This document shows positions 54,790-63,904 of a stretch of DNA of 64,000 bases, piece by piece. The DNA lies in contig NZ_PQIG01000078.1 of the NCBI RefSeq assembly GCF_012349115.1, positions 186,001 through 250,000 of the forward strand, read 5' to 3'. Numbering within the stretch: the first letter of the stretch is position 1; each line of letters opens with the position of its first letter. Under the pieces are notes generated by a model, which was not told the origin of the DNA, made no database searches, and saw only the letters and a list, made by a program, of their open reading frames with translations. The DNA is from Rhizobium ruizarguesonis. Its GTDB lineage: Bacteria > Pseudomonadota > Alphaproteobacteria > Rhizobiales > Rhizobiaceae. The translations under genes were made by a program, and so were the position numbers.

Positions 54790-56418
54790 ATGGCTGCTAA
54801 AGAAATCAAATTCAGCACCGAAGCCCGCGAGAAGATGTTGCGTGGTGTCGACATCCTGGCCAACGCCGTGAAAGCGACCCTCGGCCCGAAAGGCCGCAAC
54901 GTCGTGATCGAAAGATCCTTCGGCGCCCCGCGCATCACCAAGGACGGCGTTTCGGTCGCCAAGGAAATCGAACTCGAAGACAAGTTCGAAAACATGGGCG
55001 CCCAGATGGTCCGCGAAGTTGCTTCGAAGACCAGCGACGTCGCCGGCGACGGCACCACGACGGCAACGGTGCTGGCCCAGGCAATCGTCAAGGAGGGCGC
55101 CAAGGCCGTGACTTCGGGCATGAACCCGATGGACCTGAAACGCGGCATCGATCTTGCGGTCGCCGCCATCGTCGCGGAACTGAAGGCCAACGCCCGCAAG
55201 ATCTCCAACAATTCCGAAATCGCCCAGGTCGGCACAATCTCCGCCAATGGCGATGCCGAAATCGGCCACTTTTTGGCGGAAGCCATGGAAAAGGTCGGCA
55301 ATGATGGCGTGATCACCGTCGAAGAAGCAAAGACTGCGGAGACCGAACTCGAAGTCGTCGAAGGCATGCAGTTCGATCGCGGCTATCTCAGCCCCTACTT
55401 CGTCACCAATGCCGACAAGATGCGGGTCGAGTTCGAAGACCCGTATATTCTCATCCATGAGAAGAAGCTGTCAAACCTGCAATCGATGCTGCCGGTGCTC
55501 GAAGCCGTCGTCCAATCCAGCAAGCCGCTCCTCATCATCGCTGAAGATGTCGAAGGCGAAGCTCTCGCAACGCTCGTCGTCAACAAGCTGCGCGGCGGCC
55601 TGAAGATTGCTGCCGTCAAGGCGCCGGGCTTCGGCGACCGCCGCAAGGCCATGCTCGAAGACATCGCGATCCTGACCGCCGGCACCGTCATCTCCGAAGA
55701 TCTCGGCATCAAGCTCGAATCCGTCACGCTCGACATGCTCGGCCGTGCCAAGAAGGTCTCGATCGAGAAGGAAAACACCACGATCGTCGATGGGTCAGGC
55801 GCCAAGTCCGACATCCAAGGTCGTGTGGCCCAGATCAGGGCTCAGATCGAAGAAACCACCTCCGACTATGACCGAGAGAAGCTGCAGGAGCGCCTTGCCA
55901 AGCTCGCTGGCGGCGTTGCCGTCATCCGCGTCGGCGGCTCGACGGAAGTTGAGGTGAAGGAAAAGAAGGATCGCGTCGACGACGCGCTTCATGCCACCCG
56001 TGCTGCGGTCGAGGAAGGCATCCTGCCGGGCGGCGGCGTGGCGCTGCTGCGCGCCGTCAAGGCGCTCGACAATATCAAGACCGCCAATGGCGACCAGCGC
56101 GTCGGTGTCGACATCGTTCGCCGCGCGGTCGAGGCGCCGGCTCGCCAGATCGCCGAGAACGCCGGCGCAGAAGGTTCGATCATCGTCGGCAAGCTACGCG
56201 AGAACTCCGATTTCTCCTACGGCTGGAATGCTCAGACGGGCGAATATGGCGACCTTTATGCGCAGGGCGTCATCGATCCGGCCAAGGTGGTTCGCACCGC
56301 GCTGCAGGATGCGGCCTCCATCGCCGGCCTTCTCGTCACGACGGAAGCCATGATTGCCGAGAAGCCCAAGAAGGACGCGCCGCCGCCGATGCCCGCCGGC
56401 CCCGGCATGGATTTCTAG
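54790..56418 (+). CDS. groEL: Chaperonin GroEL
   Basis: A 542-residue Hsp60. The start MAAKEIKFSTEAREKMLRGV, the ATP-site GDGTTTATVLAQAI (about 86-99) and catalytic Asp region (near residue 398, AGGVAVIRVGGSTEVEVKEK lies upstream at about 375-394) are intact. The C-terminal tail is KKDAPPPMPAGPGMDF: short, Pro-rich, without the long GGM repeats of the enterobacterial protein. Rhizobia usually carry several groESL copies; with CIRCE upstream this one is probably HrcA-regulated. GAAGGAG precedes the ATG. Confidence 0.97.
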   Translation: MAAKEIKFSTEAREKMLRGVDILANAVKATLGPKGRNVVIERSFGAPRITKDGVSVAKEIELEDKFENMGAQMVREVASKTSDVAGDGTTTATVLAQAIVKEGAKAVTSGMNPMDLKRGIDLAVAAIVAELKANARKISNNSEIAQVGTISANGDAEIGHFLAEAMEKVGNDGVITVEEAKTAETELEVVEGMQFDRGYLSPYFVTNADKMRVEFEDPYILIHEKKLSNLQSMLPVLEAVVQSSKPLLIIAEDVEGEALATLVVNKLRGGLKIAAVKAPGFGDRRKAMLEDIAILTAGTVISEDLGIKLESVTLDMLGRAKKVSIEKENTTIVDGSGAKSDIQGRVAQIRAQIEETTSDYDREKLQERLAKLAGGVAVIRVGGSTEVEVKEKKDRVDDALHATRAAVEEGILPGGGVALLRAVKALDNIKTANGDQRVGVDIVRRAVEAPARQIAENAGAEGSIIVGKLRENSDFSYGWNAQTGEYGDLYAQGVIDPAKVVRTALQDAASIAGLLVTTEAMIAEKPKKDAPPPMPAGPGMDF

Positions 56419-56424
56419 AATCTC

Positions 56425-56454
56425 GCCCGCCCGCACCGCCGGGCGGGCCTTTTC
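56425..56454 (+). terminator. Intrinsic terminator of groESL
   Basis: Perfect 8-bp stem GCCCGCCC / GGGCGGGC with an eight-base loop followed by CTTTTCC, directly after groEL. Confidence 0.85.
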
Positions 56455-56467
56455 CGAGGGAATAGAG

Positions 56468-56725
56468 ATGGTTCAGACGATCAAAAACCGATCGCAGGTG
56501 CCGCTGGACTCCCGCGATCTTGCAACCTGCCAGCGCGTCTTCGACAAGTTCAGTGCCGATTACGGGGTGGCAAGGAACAGCGACGAAGCCGAACGAATGG
56601 CCAGCATCATCATCGAGCTCTACCGACAGGGCGTGCGCGACCCCGATCACCTGCAGTCGATGGTCGAGGCGGCCCGCGGCCTCTTCGAAACGAGCGAGCG
56701 CCCGCCTACTGCTCCGGGAATTTGA
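56468..56725 (+). CDS. Small protein of unknown function downstream of groEL
   Basis: An 85-residue helical protein (MVQTIKNRSQVPLDSRDLAT, then DEAERMASIIIELYRQGVRD) starting at ATG 56468 with GAGGG upstream. It lies 49 bases after groEL across a terminator, so it may be partly co-transcribed. I recognise similarity only to generic rhizobial hypothetical proteins. Confidence 0.65.
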   Translation: MVQTIKNRSQVPLDSRDLATCQRVFDKFSADYGVARNSDEAERMASIIIELYRQGVRDPDHLQSMVEAARGLFETSERPPTAPGI

Positions 56726-57149
56726 CCATGCTGCCGCCGCCGGTCGCCTGGTCCGTCGGGAAGACTTCAATTCGGGCGACGTCAGCGGTTTCGAACGCAT
56801 CAGCCCGGATAGGCTTTTCGCCGCTTTCGTCGGACAGTCCCTGAGCGCGTCGGCCTCGGCCGACGGCGTAAACCCTCAGCCCATCTCGCGTAGCCTGTCG
56901 ACCCGCTCGCAGCACCAGTGACCACGCCGCGACGGAGTGGCTCCGACATAGATCTCGCATCTGCTGACGACGACGTTTTCGCCGGTGACATGTTCGGCCT
57001 CGATGACGCTCCATGCCGCCACCTCGACCGGCTCGGGCCGCGCACCCGGCCGCGCTGGCCTTAGCCAGCTCCGGCAAGAACTCGAATTCCCTTTGCGCGG
57101 TCCGTCGCGGAACTGGCGGGTCCGGCGGAATTGACAAGGATCGGATCTT
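56726..57149. other. 424-base region with a possible gene remnant on the minus strand
   Basis: No clear intact gene. On the minus strand, two overlapping frames each look partly protein-like: one ends AAWSVIEAEHVTGENVVVS...VDRLREMG (GTG 57022 to stop 56876), the other continues ADAFETADVARIEVFPTDQA to 56706. This could be a short 48-residue gene, or a frameshifted remnant of a longer one. Confidence 0.35.
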
Positions 57150-60100
57150 TTGAGCATTTCTGGGAGAATGATTCCACGTCTCCAGCCGAACGCTTCAATC
57201 CCCCTTCCCCCCGCGGATTTCTTCCAACGGCTCGTTGAGGCAGGCTTCGACGGTGACATCGAGACCGGCCCGGCAAGCCGGACTGTGTTTTCGACCGACA
57301 ATTCCATCTATCAGGTCGAGCCGGCCGGCATCCTTTTCCCAAAGGGCATCGAAGACCTGCAGATCACGGCGGCCGTGCTGTCGGAGCCGGCTTTTCGGGG
57401 GATCACCGTCGCGCCGCGCGGCGGCGGAACCGGCACGAACGGTCAATCTCTCACCTCAGGCATCGTCGTCGACTGCTCGCGACACATGAATTCCATTCTC
57501 GAGATCGACCCGATCAGGAAAATTGCGCGGGTCCAGGCAGGCGTGGTCAAGGATCAGCTGAACCAGGCGTTGAAGCCCTACGGCCTGTTTTTTGCGCCTG
57601 AACTCTCCACCTCCAATCGCGCCACCATCGGCGGCATGGTCTCCACCGATGCCTGCGGCCAGGGTTCATGCCTCTACGGCAAGACCAGCAACCATGTGCT
57701 GGGATTGCGCATCGTGCTTGCGGATGGGACCGACTGGTGGTCCCGCCCGCTCGATGCGGAGGCACTCACGGAGATCGCCGCGCGCCAGGATCGCGTCGGC
57801 GAGATCCACAGGACGGTCGACCGCATCGCGCGCGAAAAACGGGACCGGATCACCGATATTTTTCCGAAACTCAACCGCTATATGACCGGTTACGATCTCG
57901 CGCACATCCGGCGCGGCGACGGACGCTTCGACCTCAATGCCATCCTCTGCGGCTCGGAGGGAACGCTGGCGATGATCGCCGAAGCCGAACTTAACCTTCT
58001 GCCGATCCCCGCCCATGCGGCACTGATCAATATTCGCTACGGGGACTTCAACACTGCATTGGAGGATGCCCGCACGCTCGTCGCGTTGAAGGTCGCCTCA
58101 GTGGAAACGGTCGATGAAAAAGTTCTAGGCCTCGCCAGGAGCGACATCGTCTGGACCGGCATTGCCCGCTTTTTTCCCGACGATGCCGGCCGAACCACAA
58201 ACGGCATCAATATCGCGGAAGTGCTCGCCGACGATGAAGCCGAACTCGACCGCAAGCTGGCCGAAGTGACTGCCGCGCTTGCTGCGGGCGCAAATGCGCA
58301 TCACATGGGTTATACGATTGCGCGGGATCATGCCGATGTCGAGGCGATCTGGTCGATGCGCAAACGGGCGGTCGGCCTGCTCGGCAATGTGGACGGACCG
58401 GTCAGGCCTGTCGCCTTCGTCGAGGACACCGCCGTGCCGCCGGAAAACCTCGCGGCCTATATCCGCGAGTTCCGCGCATTGCTTGATGGCGCGGGCCTTT
58501 CCTACGGCATGTTCGGCCATGTCGATGCCGGCGTCCTGCACGTGCGGCCTGCCCTCGATCTCACCCGTGATGACCATGTCCGGCTGGTCCGGGAGGTCAG
58601 CGATGCCGTCGTGGCGCTGACGCGTAGATATGGCGGCGTGCTCTGGGGGGAACACGGCAAGGGGGTACGTTCCGAATATGTGCCGGAATTTTTCGGCGAC
58701 CTCTATCCCAGCCTGCAGGAGATCAAACGGGCTTTCGATCCGGAAAACCGCCTCAACCCGGGTAAGATCGCAACCCCTTCCGGCGAGCAAGCACTGCTGA
58801 AGATCGACGACGTTCCGCTGCGGGGAGATACCGACCGCATCATCGGCAACGAGATCCGCGCAGCCTTTGACAATGCCGCCTATTGCAACGGCAACGGCGC
58901 CTGTTTCGATTTCGACGAAACGAGCCCGATGTGCCCCTCCTATAAGGCGACACGCGACCGGCGTTTTTCACCCAAGGGCCGCGCCGCCCTGATGCGGGAA
59001 TGGCTGAGGCTGCTTGCCGAGAAGGGCATCGATCCCCGCCAGGAGGCAAAGCGCTTGCGGCGAAGCGGCCCGCTCGCGAGCTTCGCGCGGCGCGCCTTCA
59101 ACTCGCTGAACCCTCAAAATCGCGACGACTTTTCCCACGAGGTCCGCGTTTCGATGGATACCTGTCTGGCGTGCAAGGCCTGCGCGGGGCAATGTCCCGT
59201 GAAAGTCAGCGTCCCGGCCTTCCGCTCCAAATTCCTGGAACTTTATTACGGACGCTACCTCCGTCCGCTGAAGGATCCGCTGGTGGCAGCCATTGAAACC
59301 ACCCTGCCCCTGGTCCACCGGATACGACCTGCCTACAACCTGGTCGTCGGCACGCGAGCCGGCAGGATGATGATGCGCGTCGCCGGACTGACGTCCCTGC
59401 CCCGTCTGCCGGCGATCTCTCTGGCGAAGGAAGCCGCCCGCCTTGGCGTGCCGCTTGCGACCCTTCGGCAAATCGAGGCCTTGTCGCCGCGTGAGAGGGA
59501 GCGGAGCGTCATCTTCGTCGCCGATGCGTTTACCGCCTATTTCGATCCTGAGGTCGCCCTCGCCGCAATCGGGCTCGCACGGAAAATGGGGCTTTCGCCC
59601 TTCCTCGCAGCATCCCACGTCAATGGCAAAGCCCTGCACGTTCATGGCTATCTCGGACGTTTCGAGGCTGCGGCAGGGCGGACCGCGCACTATCTGCAAC
59701 GGCTGGATGATACGGGCGTGGCGCTGGTCGGGCTCGATCCGTCGATGACGCTCGCCTTTCGCAGCGAATACAAGGAGGTGCTGAAGGCGACCATTCTCCT
59801 TCCGCAGGAATGGCTGGTCGCCAATCTCGACCGGCTTGCCGCTTCCCCCTCCACCATCATAGGCAGGAGCTTCCGGTTGATGGCCCACTGCACCGAACGC
59901 ACCAATGCGCCTGGCTCAATCGCACAATGGAAAAAAGTGTTCGAGAGCCTCGGCATCGATCTTCAGGCAGTGCAAACCGGCTGTTGCGGAATGGCCGGCA
60001 CCTTTGGTCACGAGGCCAGTAATCGGGCGATTTCCGAGCGCCTCTTTGCGATGAGCTGGAAGCCAGAGCTTGATGTGGCAGGCGAAGGCGATATCCTCAT

Positions 60101-60215
60101 GGCAACGGGATATTCCTGCCGCTCTCAGGTGAAGGAAATCGACGACAAGCGCATTTCCCATCCGTTTCAGGTCATCGATCGGATAATTGCTGAAAAGCCA
60201 GACTTCGCGCAATAG
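57150..60215 (+). CDS. ydiJ: FAD-binding/Fe-S oxidoreductase, YdiJ-type (D-2-hydroxyglutarate dehydrogenase-like)
   Basis: A 1021-residue fusion, close to the about 1018 residues of E. coli YdiJ. The N-terminal FAD_binding_4 domain (about 50-280) has RGGGTGTNGQSL; an FAD-linked oxidase C-terminal domain follows (about 310-550; MFGHVDAGVLHVRPALD). Then come Fe-S segments: CNGNGACFDFDETSPMCPSY near 577 and CLACKACAGQCPVKV near 671, and a CCG-type domain with QTGCCGMAGTFGHE near 945. YdiJ oxidises D-2-hydroxyglutarate; other 2-hydroxyacids are possible. The TTG at 57150 has AAGGA upstream; ATG 57168 is the alternative start. Confidence 0.92.
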   Translation: MSISGRMIPRLQPNASIPLPPADFFQRLVEAGFDGDIETGPASRTVFSTDNSIYQVEPAGILFPKGIEDLQITAAVLSEPAFRGITVAPRGGGTGTNGQSLTSGIVVDCSRHMNSILEIDPIRKIARVQAGVVKDQLNQALKPYGLFFAPELSTSNRATIGGMVSTDACGQGSCLYGKTSNHVLGLRIVLADGTDWWSRPLDAEALTEIAARQDRVGEIHRTVDRIAREKRDRITDIFPKLNRYMTGYDLAHIRRGDGRFDLNAILCGSEGTLAMIAEAELNLLPIPAHAALINIRYGDFNTALEDARTLVALKVASVETVDEKVLGLARSDIVWTGIARFFPDDAGRTTNGINIAEVLADDEAELDRKLAEVTAALAAGANAHHMGYTIARDHADVEAIWSMRKRAVGLLGNVDGPVRPVAFVEDTAVPPENLAAYIREFRALLDGAGLSYGMFGHVDAGVLHVRPALDLTRDDHVRLVREVSDAVVALTRRYGGVLWGEHGKGVRSEYVPEFFGDLYPSLQEIKRAFDPENRLNPGKIATPSGEQALLKIDDVPLRGDTDRIIGNEIRAAFDNAAYCNGNGACFDFDETSPMCPSYKATRDRRFSPKGRAALMREWLRLLAEKGIDPRQEAKRLRRSGPLASFARRAFNSLNPQNRDDFSHEVRVSMDTCLACKACAGQCPVKVSVPAFRSKFLELYYGRYLRPLKDPLVAAIETTLPLVHRIRPAYNLVVGTRAGRMMMRVAGLTSLPRLPAISLAKEAARLGVPLATLRQIEALSPRERERSVIFVADAFTAYFDPEVALAAIGLARKMGLSPFLAASHVNGKALHVHGYLGRFEAAAGRTAHYLQRLDDTGVALVGLDPSMTLAFRSEYKEVLKATILLPQEWLVANLDRLAASPSTIIGRSFRLMAHCTERTNAPGSIAQWKKVFESLGIDLQAVQTGCCGMAGTFGHEASNRAISERLFAMSWKPELDVAGEGDILMATGYSCRSQVKEIDDKRISHPFQVIDRIIAEKPDFAQ

Positions 60216-60305
60216 GGGGCACTCAGATACCTTGCCGAGAAACGGAACTGCTTCAACACGTTACGCCTCACCATACATCAATAATGATGATCTCGGCCGG
60301 ACGCA

Positions 60306-60569
60306 TCAGGATGCTTTTCCCCGAAGAACGGTCATGTGCTCGTGCTGCACTTCGTTCGCGTCGTTTAGCACCGCGCACCAAAGCCTGTTGCCGAGCCGAA
60401 GCGACACCCGCTTGGTGCCCTCATGTTCAGCCGTGCCGACTTCCACCGTGCTGACGACGGAGCCATGTCGCATGTGACGGCGGAGCGCGGCCAGCGACAG
60501 TCCGAACCGCTCCGCAAGTTCGGATGACTCCAGGATGAAATCGCCATTTGCATCACGCTCGATCAACAC
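60306..60569 (-). CDS. DUF6522 family small protein
   Basis: About 87 residues from GTG 60569 (GGGAG about nine bases upstream); the frame is open to an ATG at 60635, which would overlap the HPP-CBS gene by 23 bases. The core FILESSELAERFGLSLAALR followed by R-H-G-x-V-x-S-x-V-E-x-G and RVSLRLGNRLWCAVLNDANE matches DUF6522 proteins of alpha-proteobacteria. Function unknown. Directly downstream of the HPP-CBS gene and probably co-transcribed. Confidence 0.75.
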   Translation of the reverse strand: MLIERDANGDFILESSELAERFGLSLAALRRHMRHGSVVSTVEVGTAEHEGTKRVSLRLGNRLWCAVLNDANEVQHEHMTVLRGKAS

Positions 60570-60612
60570 CGGCTTATTCTCCCACCGCTTTACATATCGA
60601 TGACAAACCGGC

Positions 60613-61743
60613 TCAGGCCACTGCCGGGATCGCATTATCTTCCTTTGGCAGCAATCGCGCCACTGCGCTCAGCAGATCCGTCTGCGATATCAGGCCAAGG
60701 ATCCGATAATCGTCATCGACAATGATGACCGCATGCGTGTGCCCGTCCGTCAGAACGGGCAACAGCGACAGAGCAGGATCCGAAGGTCTGGCCACCGCCG
60801 GCCTCGCGATCGCATGCGCGATGGTCTCGGTGCTCATCGACAATTCCCGCAAGCCGACAGCGCCGACGAGACGGCCCTCCGGGTCCTTCACCGGCAAGGT
60901 GCGGATATTATGCTTCAAAAGAAGATGCCGTGCGGCATCCGGCTCCGAAGCTTCGCCAATGGCGATCACGTCACGCGACATGATATCGGCACAGCTGATC
61001 TTGCCGTTTGAGCGGATGGCCGCTTGCAGCTCGACCTGCTGCAACAGCCGGCCGAGGTCTGCCCGGTCGATATCGAAGGTTTCGTCGAGCGCTTCGAGGG
61101 CCGCATCGACATCCTCCTCGCGAAAACCGACCCGCACGGCCGATGGCAGGTCGATTGTCTGATGGGTATTCTCCGCGGATTTCGGAACGACGTGCGGATA
61201 ATTCCGCTTGGAAAGCTTGTGGAACAACAAGCCAAGGCCGACGAGAATGCAGGAGTTCAAAGCGACGGGCACGAAAGGAAAGAGGAATCCCCAGCCGGCA
61301 ACGACAGGACCGCCGAGCACGGCGGTCAGTGCAGCGGCTCCTCCCGGTGGATGCAGGCAGCGCGTGAAGGACATCGCGCCGATGGCAAGCGAAACGCCGA
61401 CGCCGGTCGCGATGATCGGATCGCGAATGAAGTAGGCGGCAATAATCCCCATCAGGGCGGAAATCGTATTGCCGCCGATGATTGACCATGGCTGCGCCAG
61501 CGGACTTGCCGGCACCGCGAAAAGAAGCACCGCGGACGCCCCCATCGGCGCGACGATCAGGGGAAGATGCGGCCCCTGGCCGAACAGATAGCCGCTGATG
61601 ACGCCGGTGAGACCAATGGCCAGCAAGGCGCCGAGACATCCAATCAATCGCTCTCGTAAGGTCGCACCGGCCAGAATAGGTGAAAACAAACGGAAGCGGC
61701 GGAAGCTGCTCGGTCCCACCTTCGGGGAAACGGGATACTGCAT
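60613..61743 (-). CDS. HPP-family membrane protein with C-terminal CBS pair
   Basis: A 376-residue protein. The HPP domain (about 30-175) has four to five TM segments and the namesake H-P-P in CLHPPGGAAALTAVLGGP, along with APMGASAVLLFAVPASPLAQPW. Two CBS motifs follow (about 240-365: DIMSRDVIAIGEASEPDAAR and a HAVIIVDDDYRILGLISQTD stretch), probably binding adenine nucleotides. Some HPP proteins move nitrite in plants and cyanobacteria; here the role is unknown. Confidence 0.92.
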   Translation of the reverse strand: MQYPVSPKVGPSSFRRFRLFSPILAGATLRERLIGCLGALLAIGLTGVISGYLFGQGPHLPLIVAPMGASAVLLFAVPASPLAQPWSIIGGNTISALMGIIAAYFIRDPIIATGVGVSLAIGAMSFTRCLHPPGGAAALTAVLGGPVVAGWGFLFPFVPVALNSCILVGLGLLFHKLSKRNYPHVVPKSAENTHQTIDLPSAVRVGFREEDVDAALEALDETFDIDRADLGRLLQQVELQAAIRSNGKISCADIMSRDVIAIGEASEPDAARHLLLKHNIRTLPVKDPEGRLVGAVGLRELSMSTETIAHAIARPAVARPSDPALSLLPVLTDGHTHAVIIVDDDYRILGLISQTDLLSAVARLLPKEDNAIPAVA

Positions 61744-61799
61744 GACAAGACCAATTTTAAGCGAGGATTATCTGGCGGCGAGGGAGGAAGACGTTCGGG

Positions 61800-62705
61800 C
61801 TAGTTTGTCGCCAGCCTGATATCTCTGCCTTTAGTCGCGCTGAGGACTTCGTGGAATGCGTTGAACGCGCTTGGGCGATCATTCCTGCGGTAGACGAGCA
61901 GCGTCTCGACAGGCCCGAGCTGATGGGTCTGGACAGGCGTCGGCCAGTGCATGAGATCAAGGACGGATCGCGGCATGACGCCCGCCGTATTGCCGGTCGC
62001 AACGCTCGCCAGGATAGCGTGATAGGAGCCGAGTTCGCTCGTCGGCAGGGCGCTCGATTTGCGCGCCCAGTTTTCGGCGATCCTGCGATAGGTGCAGCCG
62101 GGTTCCAAAGCGGCGAGTGATCCGACACGCAGGTCGGCGGCGGATTTGATGGAGGGATGCCCGGACGGCAACACGATCAACAGGTCCTCGACAAAAACCG
62201 GCTCCATCTCCAGCGCCTTGAGTTCGGCATCGAAGCTCGGGTCTTCCTCGCGCATCGTCTTCGGCGGGCGGGCAATCAGCGCGCAATCCAGCGCATTGGA
62301 GAGAACGTCGCGGGTCAGATCGCGGGACGCCCCCATCGTCAGATGAAGTGACACATCAGGCCACATTTGATTGAATTGCGTCAGCGCAGCCGGCAGCCTG
62401 CTTGCCGCCGTGCTCTCCATGGTGCCGACCCGCAATGTCCCCGATGGGGCGAGAGGCCGCACGGCCTGGCGCGCTTCGAGCGCAAGCGCCATAAGCCGGT
62501 TGGCATAGGCGAGAAACGTCTCGCCCTCACGTGTCAACGTCATCTTCTTGCCGTCACGGCTGAAGAGCGAAACGCCGAGGTCCTCCTCCAATTGCTGGAC
62601 GCGCGTCGTCACATTCGACGGCACCCGCCCTACGGCCTTGGCAGCCTTGGTAACACTGCGGTCGCTGGCAACGGCGAGGAATATCTCGATCGATGAAAGG
62701 TCCAA
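61800..62705 (-). CDS. LysR family transcriptional regulator
   Basis: A 301-residue LysR-type protein: N-terminal HTH (IEIFLAVASDRSVTKAAKAV, VPSNVTTRVQQLEEDLGVSLF) and a substrate-binding domain from about 88 (GTLRVGTMESTAASRLPAALTQF). It lies 56 bases upstream of the HPP-CBS gene in the same direction. Most LysR genes are divergent from their targets; the small membrane gene to the right is on the opposite strand and could be one. Confidence 0.93.
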   Translation of the reverse strand: MDLSSIEIFLAVASDRSVTKAAKAVGRVPSNVTTRVQQLEEDLGVSLFSRDGKKMTLTREGETFLAYANRLMALALEARQAVRPLAPSGTLRVGTMESTAASRLPAALTQFNQMWPDVSLHLTMGASRDLTRDVLSNALDCALIARPPKTMREEDPSFDAELKALEMEPVFVEDLLIVLPSGHPSIKSAADLRVGSLAALEPGCTYRRIAENWARKSSALPTSELGSYHAILASVATGNTAGVMPRSVLDLMHWPTPVQTHQLGPVETLLVYRRNDRPSAFNAFHEVLSATKGRDIRLATN

Positions 62706-62915
62706 TGAAAGGATCTCGTTTCCGGAATTAAGACGATAGATAATTCTCTATATAAAAATCATTGCCTCAGCTCAAGCCGGTTTCGGCATCGGACCAAAAT
62801 CATGAGCCCAAGCAGACGAACGATTGCCGAAAAAAGGGTCGCGACGCCGAGGAAATAGCCATGCAAGCCGCGACATGGCCTCTGTTGGATGACGTTTTGA
62901 GGGTTTGAGGCTGGC

Positions 62916-63278
62916 ATGAGGTTTGCATGCCTAGGGCTATCTGCAGATCGATCGGCGACGACCTCAATGTTGCAACTTGTCTTGACCTGTCTTCTTCTGA
63001 GCGTCGCTTCAGGCTTGAGCATGCGCCGTTTTCTTCTGCCGTATTTCCCAGGCGGCGATCTCGCCGAGAAATCCGCCCCGGTGACAATCGTCGCAAGCGC
63101 CGTCTTTCTGGCGGCAATCGCTTTCACCGTCTCCGATCAGGATCTTTGGGCGAAATCGCTCATCCTGATGCTCGGCCTTGCGCTGGCAGCCATGTTCGAC
63201 GATGCAAGACCCAGGCTGACGATCGCTCTCTCCGCCATCAGTCTGGCTGCCTACCTCGGGCTGCGTTCGATCGCCTGA
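62916..63278 (+). CDS. Small membrane protein of unknown function
   Basis: Up to 120 residues with three predicted TM segments (about 18-36, 52-73 and 84-115). ATG 62916 has TTGAGG upstream; an internal ATG at 62967 (MLQLVLTCLLLSVASG) would give a 103-residue protein starting in TM1. Divergent from the LysR gene, separated by about 210 bases. No family recognised. Confidence 0.55.
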   Translation: MRFACLGLSADRSATTSMLQLVLTCLLLSVASGLSMRRFLLPYFPGGDLAEKSAPVTIVASAVFLAAIAFTVSDQDLWAKSLILMLGLALAAMFDDARPRLTIALSAISLAAYLGLRSIA

Positions 63279-63651
63279 GTATCCAACCATCACGCAAACA
63301 GATCAGTGGCGATTGAACACCGCAGCGTATCACGGTGTCGACGCCCAATCGTCAACAGAGCCACATCTTACAACCTGAAACATCTCCCGACGGGGGACAA
63401 AGAAGACTTCACGCAATACGAGCAAATGATCTCTATTGAAGAATATTCGTTCGCTGTTATTCTGTATTATAGAACATTACCGAAGCACGCAGGGATCGCA
63501 GCAAGCAGAAATCGGACCTCCCGCGATCGGTGTCTCTCGACTCCAGGAAATCGAGACCATCGATCCCGGGACCTGATCGTGACTATGCCGAAATCCGGTT
63601 TCGTAACGACAACGGCTCCCGCGCCGCACGGATGTTCGAGTTGCGCTGACG
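63279..63651. other. Intergenic region without a supported gene
   Basis: 373 bases. Open frames are short and lack ribosome-binding sites. An AT-richer stretch (about 63425-63480, including TATTAT) may be a promoter for the small gene at 63652. Confidence 0.35.
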
Positions 63652-63873
63652 ATGGGGAGGCGAGTGGCGATCATGGACAACGACCCGGCAGGAAAAACCT
63701 GGTCGGAATGGTATGCGTGGCATCCTGTCTTGCCGATCGATGACTCAGTGTACTGGCTCGAGACCGTATACCGACGGGAAAGTCCGGAAGGTTTCTGGCA
63801 ATATCGTTCGTTCCGGCCCGAATGTGAGCGCCGGCAGGCTCTGATCGACATGCCGGTCTGTCCCGGCGCTTAA
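63652..63873 (+). CDS. Small protein of unknown function
   Basis: Up to 73 residues (MDNDPAGKTWSEWYAWHPVL, then VYWLETVYRRESPEGFWQYR). The Trp/Tyr-rich sequence looks like a real small protein, similar to transfer-type rhizobial hypothetical proteins. ATG 63652, GTG 63664 (GGGAGG just upstream) and ATG 63673 are possible starts. Function unknown. Confidence 0.55.
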   Translation: MGRRVAIMDNDPAGKTWSEWYAWHPVLPIDDSVYWLETVYRRESPEGFWQYRSFRPECERRQALIDMPVCPGA

Positions 63874-63904
63874 AACCCGACAACGATCGCCAGCTAGGCT
63901 TGCG

